From Tenebrionibacter intestinalis (GTDB taxonomy: Bacteria; Pseudomonadota; Gammaproteobacteria; Enterobacterales; Enterobacteriaceae), in assembly GCF_016632365.1 (NCBI RefSeq), contig NZ_JAEPBH010000026.1, forward strand, positions 1-62,169: DNA of 62,169 bases. The letters are read 5' to 3'. Positions 9,356-20,685 of the stretch are shown in pieces. A program made the translations under genes and the position numbers. The stretch's first letter is position 1. Every line of letters begins with the position of its first letter. The notes beneath the pieces were generated by a model. It made no database searches and was not told the DNA's origin. It worked only from the letters and a program-made list of their open reading frames with translations.

Positions 9356-10234
9356 TTGAGCGAAACCAGCAATCGGTTAATTTATGATTTACACAGCCAT
9401 ACCACCGCGTCTGACGGCCTTCTGTCACCGGGGCAACTGGTGCAGCGCGCCGCAGAGAAAGGTGTGGGCGTACTGGCGATTACCGATCACGATACCGTCG
9501 CGGGCATTGCCGGGGCGCGTGCGGAAATTGCGCGTACCGGGCTGGCGTTGCGACTGATTAGCGGCGTGGAAATTTCCACGGTCTGGGAAAATCAAGAAAT
9601 TCATATTGTCGGGCTAAATGTGGATGAGCGCCATCCGGCATTGCTGGCGTTTCTGGCGCAGCAGCATACGCTGCGCGAGTTGCGGGCCAGGATGATTGCC
9701 GAGCGTCTTGAAAAAGCCCGTATTCCGGGGGCCTGGGAAGGGGCAAAAAAGTATGCCAATGGCGCAACCGTAACGCGTGGCCATTTTGCCCGCTATTTGA
9801 TTGAGTGCGGGCGTGCGACCGATATCGCCGGGGTTTTCAAACACTACCTGGCGCGTGGGAAAACCGGTTATGTTCCCGCGCAGTGGTGTACAATAGAACA
9901 AGCTATTGAAGTTATTCATCATTCAGGTGGTCAGGCGATTGTGGCTCATCCGGGTCGTTATCAACTGTCGGCCAAATGGCTTAAGCGGCTGCTGGCGCAC
10001 TTTGCGCAATGCGGCGGTGATGCGATGGAGGTGGCGCAGTGTCAGCAATCGCCCGACGAGCGTAATCAGTTGACGCAGTATGCGCGGCAGTTTGCGCTGC
10101 TGGCCTCTCAGGGATCGGATTTTCATCAGCCCTGCCCGTGGATAGAACTGGGGCGCAAACTGTGGCTGCCGGAGAGCGTGACGCCGGTCTGGCAGCGCTG
10201 GAGCCAGAACGAACAGCAAGAGAGGGCAGTATGA
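9356..10234 (+). CDS. rnm: RNase AM (5'-3' exoribonuclease of the PHP family)
   Basis: 292 residues of the YciV/Rnm family, which trims 5' ends of 5S and other rRNAs and hydrolyses 3',5'-nucleotide bisphosphates. PHP metal-binding motifs appear in order: DLHSHTTASDG (11–21), ITDHDT (about 42–47), an internal glutamate, AHPGRY and GSDFH near the C-terminus. The start is TTG at 9356 with AGGGG five bases upstream, giving the conserved MSETSNRLIYDLHSHT. It is divergent from trp and overlaps yciO by ATGA. Confidence 0.93.
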   Translation: MSETSNRLIYDLHSHTTASDGLLSPGQLVQRAAEKGVGVLAITDHDTVAGIAGARAEIARTGLALRLISGVEISTVWENQEIHIVGLNVDERHPALLAFLAQQHTLRELRARMIAERLEKARIPGAWEGAKKYANGATVTRGHFARYLIECGRATDIAGVFKHYLARGKTGYVPAQWCTIEQAIEVIHHSGGQAIVAHPGRYQLSAKWLKRLLAHFAQCGGDAMEVAQCQQSPDERNQLTQYARQFALLASQGSDFHQPCPWIELGRKLWLPESVTPVWQRWSQNEQQERAV

Positions 10235-10851
10235 GTCAGTTTTTCTATATTCACCCGGATAATCCGCAGCCGCGCCTTATTACTCAGGCGATGGATATTG
10301 TGCGTAAGGGTGGGGTTATCGTGTATCCCACTGATTCCGGCTATGCGCTGGGCTGTAAGCTGGAAGATAAAGATGCGATAGAGCGTATTTGTCGTATTCG
10401 TCAACTGGAAAGCGGCCATAACTTCACGCTGATGTGCCGCGATTTATCCGAACTGTCGACGTATGCCTATGTCGATAATGTGGCCTTCCGCCTGATGAAG
10501 AACAACACACCGGGTAATTACACTTTTATTCTCAAAGGGACGAAAGAGGTACCGCGCCGTTTGCTGCAGGAGAAACGTAAAACAATAGGCCTGCGCGTAC
10601 CGTCGAACCCGATAGCGCTGGCGCTGCTGGAGGCGCTGGACGCGCCCATGCTTTCCACTTCGCTGATGTTGCCGGACAGCGAATTTACCGAGTCCGATCC
10701 GGATGAGATTAAAGATCGTCTGGAAAGACAGGTGGATCTTATTATTCACGGCGGTTATCTGGGCCAGAAACCCACAACCGTAATCGATCTTACCGACGAT
10801 GTGCCGGTTATCGTGCGAGAAGGCGTTGGCGATGTGAGGCCGTTTCTTTAA
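10231..10851 (+). CDS. yciO: Sua5/YciO/YrdC-family protein YciO
   Basis: 206 residues, same length and near-identical to E. coli YciO. The YrdC fold binds dsRNA/tRNA; in this subfamily a threonylcarbamoyl-adenylate role is suspected but weaker than in TsaC. Visible motifs: GGVIVYPTDSGYALGCK, KRKTIGLRVPSN and the C-terminal VREGVGDVRPFL. The frame is open upstream to 10138, but the ATG at 10231 overlaps the rnm stop and gives the conserved MSQFFYIHPDN. Confidence 0.95.
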   Translation: MSQFFYIHPDNPQPRLITQAMDIVRKGGVIVYPTDSGYALGCKLEDKDAIERICRIRQLESGHNFTLMCRDLSELSTYAYVDNVAFRLMKNNTPGNYTFILKGTKEVPRRLLQEKRKTIGLRVPSNPIALALLEALDAPMLSTSLMLPDSEFTESDPDEIKDRLERQVDLIIHGGYLGQKPTTVIDLTDDVPVIVREGVGDVRPFL

Positions 10852-11212
10852 CCCAGGCCCTGGCGCAGCGGCGTCTTGCCTCGACATTATTGAAGCAGCC
10901 CCCCTGACGCTCGCGTTCGCAGGTTTAACCCAACACAGAATAACCCGGCGGCGAAAACATTTGTGGGAAACGCATCAGCCTCTGTCAGGCTGCTGCGCTG
11001 ATAACGGCAGCCTGTCTGCGCGTGTTGACGCCTGCCGCGGTGAACCGGGCCTGGCGGGCGGATAATCCGCCTCCATTTCTGTATTCAACGCGGCCTGTGG
11101 GCGTTGTACTGCTTTTGACACCTGCCGTTTCGCCAGCTATACCCATAACAGCGCTGTGACGGGGAAAGGAGGCGCGCGTCGCGGTGTATTTCATCTTTTT
11201 GGGAGTAAAGCG
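10852..11212. other. Intergenic stretch where E. coli carries yciQ
   Basis: No yciQ coding sequence is visible. Short inverted pairs (GCAGCC near 10893 with GGCTGC near 10988; GGCGGATAATCCGCC near 11057) are the only structure seen. Confidence 0.4.
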
Positions 11213-11422
11213 ATGACAAATACCGACAAAGCCCTCATCAATTTTTCTGAAGAACACGAACTGAATCATATTCTGCGTAAGCTGGGTAAAAAACAGTCCC
11301 AGGCCAACCGTGCGACGCTCCAGGAGGAAGGGAAGAAACTGAAAGCATCTTCCGGCAAACGCATTCTGACGCACGCTGAGTTCGAAGCCCATCTGATAGC
11401 CGAAAAAACCGTGCTGGAATAA
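11213..11422 (+). CDS. Small hypothetical protein (69 aa)
   Basis: 69 residues, no signal peptide or membrane segment, rich in Lys, Glu, Gln and Ala, predicted mostly helical (FSEEHELNHILRKLGKKQ, then ATLQEEGKKLKA, then THAEFEAHLIAEKTVLE). A GGGAGT ribosome site lies nine bases before the ATG, and TAA ends it. It replaces yciQ between yciO and rluB. I do not recognise the family and assign no function. Confidence 0.55.
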   Translation: MTNTDKALINFSEEHELNHILRKLGKKQSQANRATLQEEGKKLKASSGKRILTHAEFEAHLIAEKTVLE

Positions 11423-12057
11423 GCATCGCGCCCGGGATCGTCGACAAATGCCAGGCCGAATGAAGTGCGAATTAAAGCAGTAAATTTTTTGTTGGCTAAT
11501 CGCTAAAGAGGGGGCAGGTCACCGTTTTTGCTCCTCTTTGTTATCATTATGATCCCCGCCACAGAGCGTTTGCCTGTCTGGTGAAACCTGCGCGCAGCGC
11601 TTTTAATATGGCTATGGTTGATTCCTGCTCCTGTCTTTTATAGTCGCATCTGAACTTAGCGTGAACAGTTAACTTCTCTTTAGTTTGCAGACGTCTACAT
11701 CACTGCGCTTAACAAAAGTGAGCCGGGCTTCGCGCTACATTTTAGCGATAGCCTGGTCCGAGCCGTATAGACAATACGGCAGAAGCGAAAGCACAAATCT
11801 GGCTTAAGATGCCCCGGCGCGCTTTTGGTTAACGGTAGCGGGAGCCAGCGGAACAAAACTTGTTGAATCATTTAGTGTGAAGTTAGTGTAGTATGTGCGG
11901 CCATAAAACATGGCGCGGCAGCTTGCGTGATACGTTGTTTATTATGCTGTTTAACGCGAAATTTTTACAAACCAGCGAGTTAGGCGGTTGCTCCGCCTGG
12001 CGCGCTGTTTTAAAAAGCATACCAGACGCCTGTGAAGGCGACACCCGAGGAAGCTCA
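11423..12057. other. Upstream region of rluB with a partial family-S hairpin
   Basis: At 11505–11539 a stem AAAGAGG…CCTCTTT with a T-rich loop resembles the third hairpin of the family-S repeat, without the rest of the core. The long frame upstream of rluB (from 11893) reads through untranslated leader and has no ribosome site. The rluB promoter presumably lies around 11850–11900, but I cannot fix it. Confidence 0.4.
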
Positions 12058-12936
12058 ATGAACGACAAGAGCGAAAAGCTACAAAAAGTGCTGGCGCGAG
12101 CCGGTTATGGTTCCCGCCGCGAAATCGAAACCCTTATCTCTGCCGGCCGCGTTAGCGTTGATGGTAAAATCGCCACGCTCGGCGATCGCGTTGAAGTGAC
12201 GCCAGCGCTGAAACTGCGTATTGATGGCCGCATTATTTCCGTGAAGCCTGCGACAGGCCAGATTTGCCGCGTGCTGGCCTATTATAAGCCGGAAGGTGAA
12301 CTCTGTACCCGTAGCGACCCGCAAGGGCGGCCAACAGTATTTGATCGTCTGCCAAAGCTTCACGGCGCACGCTGGATTGCCGTAGGACGCCTGGATGTAA
12401 ATACCTGCGGACTACTGATTTTCACCACAGATGGCGAGCTGGCGAACCGTCTGATGCATCCGAGTCGTGAAGTTGAACGTGAATATGCGGTGCGCGTTTT
12501 TGGTCAGGTGGATCCGGCGAAACTTAACGAGTTGACCCGCGGCGTTCAGCTTGAAGATGGCCTGGCAGCCTTTAAAACTCTGCGTTTTAGCGGTGGTGAG
12601 GGCATTAATCAGTGGTATAACGTCACTCTGACGGAGGGCCGCAACCGCGAAGTGCGTCGCCTGTGGGAAGCCGTAGGCGTGCAGGTAAGTCGCCTTATCC
12701 GCGTGCGTTATGGTGATATTCCGCTGCCGAAAGGGCTGCCGCGCGGCGGCTGGACGGAACTTGACCTTGCGCAAACTAACTACCTGCGCGCGCTGGTGGC
12801 GCTGGCGCCGGAAACCACCAGTAAAGTGGCAGTAGAAAAGGACCGCCGGCGCACCAAGGCCAACCAGATTCGCCGCGCGGTGAAGCGCCACAGTAAAACC
12901 AGCGCCCGCCGCACCGGCGGCGGACGTACGAGCTGA
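12058..12936 (+). CDS. rluB: 23S rRNA pseudouridine 2605 synthase
   Basis: 292 residues. Isomerises U2605 in 23S rRNA. An N-terminal S4 RNA-binding domain ([26 protein letters not shown]) is followed by the RsuA-type catalytic domain with the catalytic Asp in [28 protein letters not shown], then [15 protein letters not shown] and a basic Arg/Lys tail. The start at 12058 has a GAGGAA site and matches family starts; the frame is open 165 bases further upstream but that part is leader. Confidence 0.96.
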   Translation: MNDKSEKLQKVLARAGYGSRREIETLISAGRVSVDGKIATLGDRVEVTPALKLRIDGRIISVKPATGQICRVLAYYKPEGELCTRSDPQGRPTVFDRLPKLHGARWIAVGRLDVNTCGLLIFTTDGELANRLMHPSREVEREYAVRVFGQVDPAKLNELTRGVQLEDGLAAFKTLRFSGGEGINQWYNVTLTEGRNREVRRLWEAVGVQVSRLIRVRYGDIPLPKGLPRGGWTELDLAQTNYLRALVALAPETTSKVAVEKDRRRTKANQIRRAVKRHSKTSARRTGGGRTS

Positions 12937-13053
12937 CGGCCGCGCATTGCGCGGATATGCGCGGGAGGCCCAAAAGAACAGAACCAAAGGCGAATAGTGG
13001 GCAAGCAGACGCAGGACGCGCGAGGTTTGCGAAAGCGGCAGAACGCTGTTATC

Positions 13054-13298
13054 AGGCTGTGTCCTTTAATTCTCATGATGCCGGCGCTGAGCGAAACCCC
13101 CGCAGACAAGGCGAAGGGCGCAGTGGCCCTCTGTTCAGGCCCAACAACGCAGTCAGCGGGGGTTTCGCACGCGCCCCGGAGGGCTGGGGTTATTTTTACG
13201 CGCCGCTGATTTGGACCTGCCAAACTGCGCAGCTTGTGCCTTGCCGCGCGTAAAAATAGCCGCCAGCAGCATCCATGCTGGATTAAGGGACACAGCCT
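13054..13298. mobile_element. MITE-like element (copy R2) with 19-bp terminal inverted repeats
   Basis: The left end AGGCTGTGTCCTTTAATTC (13054–13072) and right end GGATTAAGGGACACAGCCT (13280–13298) are inverted repeats, 17 of 19 matching. Inside are a perfect 12-bp inverted pair CGAAACCCCCGC (13092–13103) / GCGGGGGTTTCG (13156–13167) and a TTATTTTTACGCG/CGCGTAAAAATAG pair. No coding capacity. The right half is shared with 1–132. No clear target duplication is seen. The right edge abuts btuR and supplies the last two bases of its stop codon. Confidence 0.65.
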
Positions 13299-13887
13299 AG
13301 TAATCAATCCCGATACTGGCCTTCACGCCGGCATCGAATGCGTGCCTGACCGGGCGCATTTCAGTGACGGTATCAGCCGCTTGCGTAAGCGCGCGATGGC
13401 ATCCCCGGCCCGTAATAATAACGCTTTGATGCGCGGGCCGCGCCGCCAGCGCGGTCAGTACCTCGTCCAGCGCCAGATAACCGTAGGCTATCATGTAGGT
13501 TAATTCATCCAGCACCACCAGATCCAGCGCAGGGTCTGCCAGCATACGCCGCGCATGCCGCCACGTTTGCTCACAGGCAGCGGTATCGCCGTCGCGGTTT
13601 TGCGTATCCCACGTAAAGCCCGTCGCCATAACCTGAAATTCCACGCCGAGCGGTTCAAGCAGCGCGCGCTCGCCGTTTGGCCATTCGCCTTTAATAAACT
13701 GAATTACGCCGGCGCGTTTGCCATGTCCTGTGGCGCGGGTGACGGTACCAAACGCTGCCGTGGTTTTACCTTTGCCGTTGCCGGTAAATACCATCAGAAT
13801 GCCGCGCGATTGCTGCGCGGCGGCAATCCGCGCGTCCACTTTTTCTTTCAGCCGCTGCTGGCGCTGCTGGTGGCGCTCGTCGCTCAT
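13297..13887 (-). CDS. btuR: Corrinoid adenosyltransferase
   Basis: 196 residues of the CobA/BtuR (CobO) type, transferring adenosyl from ATP to the cobalt of reduced corrinoids. It carries the P-loop GNGKGKTT (36–43), VIQFIKGEWPNGE and the Walker-B-like LDLVVLDELTYMI. Its ATG overlaps the yciK stop (ATGA), as in E. coli. The TAG stop (13297–13299) straddles the end of the MITE-like element. Confidence 0.96.
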   Translation of the reverse strand: MSDERHQQRQQRLKEKVDARIAAAQQSRGILMVFTGNGKGKTTAAFGTVTRATGHGKRAGVIQFIKGEWPNGERALLEPLGVEFQVMATGFTWDTQNRDGDTAACEQTWRHARRMLADPALDLVVLDELTYMIAYGYLALDEVLTALAARPAHQSVIITGRGCHRALTQAADTVTEMRPVRHAFDAGVKASIGIDY

Positions 13888-14645
13888 TCGGCTATCCCCG
13901 GCTTGCGTCCGGGTTGGGCGTCAAAGCACATGCCGGTTTTGCGACGGCTGTCATCGCCCATCAGCCACAGGTAGAGCGGCATCAGATCGCGCGGGGTTTT
14001 AAGCTTGTCGGGATCTTCCTGCGGAAAAGCGCTGGCGCGCATTTTTGTGCGGGTGCCGCCAGGATTGATGGTATTAACCCGCAGGTTACGATGGCGATAC
14101 TCCTCTGCCAGCACCTGCATCATTCCTTCCGTGGCGAATTTGGACACCGCATAGGCGCCCCAGCCCGCCCGCCCCTGGCGACCAACGCTGGAGCTGGTAA
14201 AAACCAGCGAGGCGGCTTGCGATTTTAGCAGCAGCGGGAGCAACGCCTGCGTGAGATAAAAGGGGACGTTGACGTTAACCTGCATTACGCGCTCCCACAC
14301 TTGCGGATTTTGTTCGGACATGGGCGTAATATCGCCAAGTATGCCGGCGCTGTGCAGCACGCCGTCAAGGCGCGGCACTTGTGACGCCAGGCGTTGACCG
14401 AACTGCTGGCAAGTTTGCGCATTGGCGCTGTCATAATCCAGCACCAGCCACTGCGCCATAGTCTGCGTGCGCGTATTAATCTCCCGGGCAACGGCGCGCA
14501 GTTTCTCTTCATTACGCCCAACCAGAATGACGCTGGCGCCGTAGCGGGCATAGGTCAGGGCCGCTTCGCGACCAATACCGTCACTGGCGCCGGTGATCAG
14601 AATAATACGGTTTTCAAGCAGGTCGGTTTTGGGTTGGTAATGCAC
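13884..14645 (-). CDS. yciK: Short-chain dehydrogenase YciK
   Basis: 253 residues, a classical SDR with TGASDGIGREAA nucleotide-binding motif, SAG in the NAG position, and the catalytic Ser (TSSSVGRQ), Tyr and Lys (YAVSK). The physiological substrate of YciK is not firmly known. Start chosen as GTG at 14645, preceded by GAGGAG, which gives the conserved VHYQPKTDLLENRIILITGASDG; a longer frame to 14696 lacks similarity. Translationally coupled to btuR downstream. Confidence 0.92.
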   Translation of the reverse strand: MHYQPKTDLLENRIILITGASDGIGREAALTYARYGASVILVGRNEEKLRAVAREINTRTQTMAQWLVLDYDSANAQTCQQFGQRLASQVPRLDGVLHSAGILGDITPMSEQNPQVWERVMQVNVNVPFYLTQALLPLLLKSQAASLVFTSSSVGRQGRAGWGAYAVSKFATEGMMQVLAEEYRHRNLRVNTINPGGTRTKMRASAFPQEDPDKLKTPRDLMPLYLWLMGDDSRRKTGMCFDAQPGRKPGIAE

Positions 14646-14884
14646 AATCTTCTCCTCATTACCAGGGGGTGAGCAAAAGGGGCGGCAATCAATCATTTCT
14701 GTAGCTTCGTTTTATGCCTGATTCGCCCGTTGATTTCAATGAGCGGGGAGCGAAGGCAGAGAAATGTTAACATTTTGCAAATATTTCCTGGCGGAAAGCG
14801 GGAGGGCGGCCATTATAGTGAGCAAGGCGACCCGTGGGGCGCTACAATAGCGCGTTTGTGATTTTTATGGGAAAAGGCGGAACT

Positions 14885-15931
14885 GTGGATTTGATTGTAG
14901 AGTATGGATTATTTTTGGCCCGGGTGGTTACAGTGGTAGCGGCAATCGCTGCTGTGGCGCTGATTGTGTCCAGCCTGGCGCATCGTAAAAAACAGCAGCG
15001 CGGCGAGATGCAGGTGACCCGGCTGAATAAACAATATGAAGAGATAAAGGAAACCATGCAAAGCGCGCTGCTGGACGGCAATCAGCGTAAAGTCTGGCTT
15101 AAGGAGCAAAAAAAGCGCCTTAAGCGGGAGAATAAAGCCGCCAAAGAAAAGGCAAAGCGCGGTGAGAGCGCCGTAGTAAAGCCGGTAATGTATGTTATTG
15201 ACTTTAAAGGTAGTATGGATGCGCATGAGGTTAGCGCGCTGCGTGAGGAAGTGAACGCCGTGCTCTGTGCTTATAAACCGAATGATGAAGTGCTGCTGCG
15301 CCTGGAAAGCCCCGGCGGCGTGGTACACGGCTATGGCCTTGCGGCCTCGCAACTGCAGCGTTTACGCAGCCGCGGCATCCCGCTTACGGCAGCGATAGAT
15401 AAAGTGGCGGCCAGTGGCGGCTATATGATGGCCTGTGTCGCCAGCCATATCGTCAGCGCGCCCTTTGCAATTGTCGGATCAATTGGCGTAGTGGCGCAGG
15501 TGCCGAATTTTCACCGCCTGCTTAAGCGCAACGATGTGGATGTGGAATTGCATACGGCGGGGCAATATAAGCGAACGCTGACGCTGTTTGGCGAGAATAC
15601 CGAAGAAGGGCGTGAGAAGTTTCGCGAAGAGCTGAACGAAACCCATCAGTTATTTAAACATTTCGTTGCCGATATGCGCCCGACGCTGAATATTGACCAG
15701 GTAGCAACCGGCGAACACTGGTACGGTAGTCAGGCTCTCGAAAAAGGGCTGGTGGATGAAATCAGCACCAGCGACGACTGGCTGTTAGCGCGCCTGGAAC
15801 GCTTTGAGGTAGTGAAAGTACGTTATGTTATACGCAAAAGCCTGACCGATCGCTTAACGTTTAGCGCGGCGAACAGCGTTGACAGGTTAATGCTGCGCTG
15901 GTGGCAGCGCGGCGAAAAACCGCTGCTGTAA
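14885..15931 (+). CDS. sohB: Inner-membrane peptidase SohB
   Basis: 348 residues, S49 serine peptidase, a suppressor of degP (htrA) loss in E. coli. One N-terminal membrane segment (about residues 8–30), a charged coiled linker (40–90), then the ClpP-like catalytic domain with Ser177 (AASGGY) and Lys229 (GQYKRTL) forming the Ser-Lys dyad. The GTG at 14885 with an AAGGCGG site gives the start VDLIVEYGLF; the upstream in-frame ATG codons lack similarity. Divergent from yciK. Confidence 0.94.
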   Translation: MDLIVEYGLFLARVVTVVAAIAAVALIVSSLAHRKKQQRGEMQVTRLNKQYEEIKETMQSALLDGNQRKVWLKEQKKRLKRENKAAKEKAKRGESAVVKPVMYVIDFKGSMDAHEVSALREEVNAVLCAYKPNDEVLLRLESPGGVVHGYGLAASQLQRLRSRGIPLTAAIDKVAASGGYMMACVASHIVSAPFAIVGSIGVVAQVPNFHRLLKRNDVDVELHTAGQYKRTLTLFGENTEEGREKFREELNETHQLFKHFVADMRPTLNIDQVATGEHWYGSQALEKGLVDEISTSDDWLLARLERFEVVKVRYVIRKSLTDRLTFSAANSVDRLMLRWWQRGEKPLL

Positions 15932-16234
15932 AGTTTAACGCGGCTATTTGCGTAGCGCTAAGTTTGATGATGAAGCAGGCAAAAACGGCGTTTTCTCCTT
16001 TGCGAATATCCGATAAAAGTTAATAAAGCGTTTCGGGCCGAAACCGCTCGGCCCTGCATCTGTTAACCGCCTCAGCGCCGCCTGCCTACCCTAATTTTTA
16101 TCGGTTGTCGCTTTTATGGCAAAAAAGCGATTAACGTATAAAAACGTTTGCGTACCTTTTAACAACGATAAAAACCGGCTTTTTTATATTGCATCGCTCT
16201 GTGGCTGATAGCGTGTAGTCGTTGTAAAGACAGT
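15932..16234. other. Convergent sohB–yciN intergenic region
   Basis: Contains a GC hairpin CGGGCCGAAACCGCTCGGCCC near 16033 (written here as its arms GGGCCG/CGGCCC) and an AT-rich tail. No gene visible. Confidence 0.35.
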
Positions 16235-16486
16235 TTACGCTGACAGGTGATATTTTCCAGACAGCACATGGGCCAGGTGTTTAAACATATTAAATACCGC
16301 TGTGCTTTTTGCCGTCGGCAGCCCCTGCTCATCAAGAAAATATTCGCCACGAAAAATCAGCACGCCGTTTTGCTGTACGACGTCGGTTGCCACCATGCCA
16401 TTAAGATAATCCTCATGTTCACGGATAATTTTATTGGCCTCTTTGAGCAATGTTTCTCGATCGATCGGTTGCGTATTCGCTTGCAT
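16235..16486 (-). CDS. yciN: YciN family small protein
   Basis: 83 residues, nearly collinear with E. coli YciN ([24 protein letters not shown], then [27 protein letters not shown]). Its function is not established. Of two adjacent ATG codons, 16486 has the better spacing to AAGGAG. The frame is open upstream to 16561 without homology. Convergent with sohB and divergent from topA, as in E. coli. Confidence 0.92.
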   Translation of the reverse strand: MQANTQPIDRETLLKEANKIIREHEDYLNGMVATDVVQQNGVLIFRGEYFLDEQGLPTAKSTAVFNMFKHLAHVLSGKYHLSA

Positions 16487-16889
16487 CATCTTCTCCTTAC
16501 AAACTGCGCATAGTTTACGTCTGCGTTCATTGCAGGGCAAATTTTGCTGCCGTTTATGCACGGGCGCACAAAGACTTGCAGGCTGGCGGAATGTAATAAC
16601 TCATGCTAATAAAGTTGCGTATCAAATTTTATCAGGTACAGTGTGACGCTTTCGCAGATCAGATAACAGAATTGCTTGACATTCCGGTGAACCTCCGTCG
16701 TGCGGGAAAGAATTTGCGTGAAAAACCTGTTTTTCGGCACCTCTGTATGGGCGTTGCGCTGGCTGTCAGGCGAAGGAAAAAGAGGGTTGATAACCCTGTT
16801 CGCCGTCGCAATATTGAAAGCTCATCGCCTGAGAGGGTGAATTAACGTGCGACGTATTCCTGGAAGAATCAGATTAGGTATAGGTGAAT
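16487..16889. other. yciN–topA intergenic promoter region
   Basis: Holds the divergent yciN and topA promoters. A frame from 16603 to 16845 has no ribosome site or recognisable content and is treated as non-coding. Confidence 0.4.
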
Positions 16890-19487
16890 ATGGGTAAAGC
16901 TCTCGTCATCGTTGAGTCACCGGCAAAAGCCAAAACGATTAACAAGTATCTCGGCAATGACTACGTGGTGAAATCCAGCGTAGGGCACGTCCGCGATCTG
17001 CCGACCAGCGGCTCGACGCAGAAAAAGAGCGCTGACTCTGACTCCGCCAAAACGACCAAAAAGGTCAAAAAGGACGAACGCGGCGCACTGGTAAAACGTA
17101 TGGGTATAGACCCCTGGCACAACTGGGAAGCGCATTATGAAGTGCTTCCCGGCAAGGAAAAAGTGGTTTCCGAGCTCAAGGCGCTGGCTGAGAAAGCTGA
17201 CCACATTTACCTTGCAACCGACCTCGATCGGGAAGGGGAGGCGATTGCCTGGCACCTGCGGGAAATTATCGGCGGCGATGAAAAACGCTACAGCCGCGTG
17301 GTGTTTAACGAAATTACCAAAAATGCTATCCGTCAGGCGTTTGATCAACCGGGCGAGCTGAATATTGACCGGGTTAATGCCCAGCAGGCGCGCCGTTTTA
17401 TGGACCGCGTTGTGGGATATATGGTATCGCCGCTGTTGTGGAAGAAGATTGCCCGCGGCCTGTCTGCCGGGCGCGTGCAGTCTGTGGCGGTGCGCCTGGT
17501 TGTTGAGCGCGAACGCGAAATTAAGGCGTTTGTACCGGAAGAATTTTGGGAAGTAGACGCGAATTTAACTACGCCGAAAGGCGATGCGCTGCCGGTGCAG
17601 GTTACGCATTATCATGACAAACCTTTCCGCCCTGTTACCCGTGATGAAACGATGGCCGCCGTAAGCCTGCTTGAAAAGGCACGCTATACCGTCGTTGAGC
17701 GTGAAGATAAACCGACCAGTAGCAAACCGGGCGCGCCGTTTATCACATCTACTTTGCAACAGGCAGCCAGCACGCGGCTTGGCTTTGGTGTGAAAAAAAC
17801 CATGATGATGGCCCAGCGTTTGTATGAAGCCGGTTACATCACTTATATGCGTACGGACTCCACTAACCTGAGCCAGGACGCGCTGAACATGGCGCGTGAT
17901 TATATCGGCGGCAATTTTGGTAAAGATTATCTGCCAGGGGCGGCCAATCAGTATGCCAGCAAGGAGAATTCGCAGGAAGCGCACGAAGCGATTCGCCCTT
18001 CCGACGTTAACGTGCTGGCAGAAACGCTAAAGGATATGGAAGCCGACGCCCAGAAGCTATATCAGTTGATCTGGCGCCAGTTTGTGGCTTGCCAAATGAC
18101 GCCGGCAAAATACGACTCCACTACGCTGACCGTTGAAGCGGGTGATTTCCGCCTCAAGGCGCGGGGCCGTACGCTGCGGTTTGACGGCTGGACAAAAGTA
18201 ATGCCTGCGCTGCGCAAGGGCGATGAAGATCGCACGCTTGCGCCGGTTAAAAAAGGCGAAACGCTAACGCTTATCGATCTTCTTCCTGCGCAACACTTTA
18301 CCAAACCGCCCGCGCGCTTTAGCGAAGCGTCGCTGGTGCGCGAGCTGGAAAAGCGCGGTATCGGCCGTCCGTCCACTTATGCATCCATTATTTCGACCAT
18401 TCAGGATCGCGGCTATGTGCGTGTGGAAAACCGTCGCTTCTATGCAGAAAAGATGGGAGAAATCGTTACCGACCGCCTGGAAGAGAACTTCCGCGATCTG
18501 ATGAATTATGACTTCACCGCGCAGATGGAAAATAGCCTGGATCAGGTGGCTAACCACGAAAAAGAGTGGCGGCGCGTGCTGGATAGTTTCTTTAGCGATT
18601 TCAGCGAAAAACTGGAAACTGCGAGCAAGGATCCGGAAGAAGGCGGTATGCGCCCGAACACGATGGTACTGACCAGCATCGACTGCCCGACCTGCGGACG
18701 GGAAATGGGGATACGCACCGCCAGCACGGGCGTTTTTCTCGGCTGTTCAGGGTATGCGCTGCCGCCGAAGGAACGCTGCAAAACCACGATTAATCTTGTG
18801 CCAGAAAACGAAGTGCTCAACGTGCTGGAAGGGGATGATGCGGAAACCAACGCGCTGCGCGCCCGGCGTCGTTGTGCCAAATGCGGTACGGCGATGGACA
18901 GTTACCTTATCGATCCCCGACGCAAGCTACACGTGTGCGGTAATAATCCCGCCTGCGACGGTTATGAGATTGAAGAGGGCGAATTTCGCATCAAAGGCTA
19001 TGACGGCCCGGTTGTCGAGTGCGAGAAATGTGGTTCGGAAATGCACCTGAAAATGGGGCGCTTTGGCAAGTATATGGCGTGTACCAACGAAGCGTGCAAG
19101 AACACGCGCAAGATCCTGCGCAACGGTGAAGTGGCGCCCCCGAAGGAAGATCCGGTACCGCTGCCGGAGCTGCCTTGTGAAAAGTCTGACGCTTATTTCG
19201 TGCTGCGCGATGGGGCCGCAGGCGTATTCCTTGCGGCTAATACGTTCCCGAAATCGCGTGAAACCCGCGCGCCGCAGGTAGCCGAGCTTTATCGCTTCCG
19301 CGATCGTCTGCCGGAGAAGCTGCGCTATCTGGCCGACGCGCCGCAGGAAGACCCTCAGGGCAATAAAACGATTGTGCGGTTTAGTCGTAAAACGAAGCAG
19401 CAGTATGTTGCTTCAGAGAAAGACGGCAAAGCGACCGGCTGGTCGGCGTTTTTCGTTGACGGGAAATGGGTTGAGGCGAAAAAATAG
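16890..19487 (+). CDS. topA: DNA topoisomerase I
   Basis: 865 residues, the same as E. coli. Relaxes negative supercoils. The TOPRIM domain ([28 protein letters not shown]) is followed by the type IA core with active-site Tyr319 in [13 protein letters not shown] and [18 protein letters not shown]. Three C-terminal zinc ribbons follow ([25 protein letters not shown]). The ATG at 16890 matches the family; an in-frame GTG six bases earlier is unlikely. Confidence 0.98.
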   Translation: MGKALVIVESPAKAKTINKYLGNDYVVKSSVGHVRDLPTSGSTQKKSADSDSAKTTKKVKKDERGALVKRMGIDPWHNWEAHYEVLPGKEKVVSELKALAEKADHIYLATDLDREGEAIAWHLREIIGGDEKRYSRVVFNEITKNAIRQAFDQPGELNIDRVNAQQARRFMDRVVGYMVSPLLWKKIARGLSAGRVQSVAVRLVVEREREIKAFVPEEFWEVDANLTTPKGDALPVQVTHYHDKPFRPVTRDETMAAVSLLEKARYTVVEREDKPTSSKPGAPFITSTLQQAASTRLGFGVKKTMMMAQRLYEAGYITYMRTDSTNLSQDALNMARDYIGGNFGKDYLPGAANQYASKENSQEAHEAIRPSDVNVLAETLKDMEADAQKLYQLIWRQFVACQMTPAKYDSTTLTVEAGDFRLKARGRTLRFDGWTKVMPALRKGDEDRTLAPVKKGETLTLIDLLPAQHFTKPPARFSEASLVRELEKRGIGRPSTYASIISTIQDRGYVRVENRRFYAEKMGEIVTDRLEENFRDLMNYDFTAQMENSLDQVANHEKEWRRVLDSFFSDFSEKLETASKDPEEGGMRPNTMVLTSIDCPTCGREMGIRTASTGVFLGCSGYALPPKERCKTTINLVPENEVLNVLEGDDAETNALRARRRCAKCGTAMDSYLIDPRRKLHVCGNNPACDGYEIEEGEFRIKGYDGPVVECEKCGSEMHLKMGRFGKYMACTNEACKNTRKILRNGEVAPPKEDPVPLPELPCEKSDAYFVLRDGAAGVFLAANTFPKSRETRAPQVAELYRFRDRLPEKLRYLADAPQEDPQGNKTIVRFSRKTKQQYVASEKDGKATGWSAFFVDGKWVEAKK

Positions 19488-19507
19488 ACTTATTTTAAGA
19501 AGTAACA

Positions 19508-19539
19508 GAGGGGGTCGGCACGTTCCGGCCCCCTTTTTT
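19508..19539 (+). terminator. Rho-independent terminator of topA
   Basis: GGGGGTCGG-CACGTT-CCGGCCCCC (one mismatch) followed by six T, 20 bases past the stop. Confidence 0.9.
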
Positions 19540-19589
19540 ATATGCCGTTAACCACTTTTTTCATATCTATACAGGAGAGCGATCGGTGA

Positions 19590-20642
<1,053 letters not shown>

Positions 20643-20647
20643 CCTTT

Positions 20648-20685
20648 GCACGGTATTTTAGTTGTTAAAAATACCGTGCGTTTTT
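20648..20685 (+). terminator. Rho-independent terminator of cysB
   Basis: GCACGGTATTTT pairs with AAAATACCGTGC around a seven-base loop, followed by GTTTTT. Confidence 0.9.

Noticed and set aside
12957-13307. Several frames on both strands across the rluB–btuR gap
   Set aside because: They cross the MITE-like inverted repeats, have no ribosome sites and no protein-like content.
16603-16845. 80-residue frame upstream of topA
   Set aside because: Occupies the topA promoter region, no ribosome site, and Arg-rich composition typical of chance frames.
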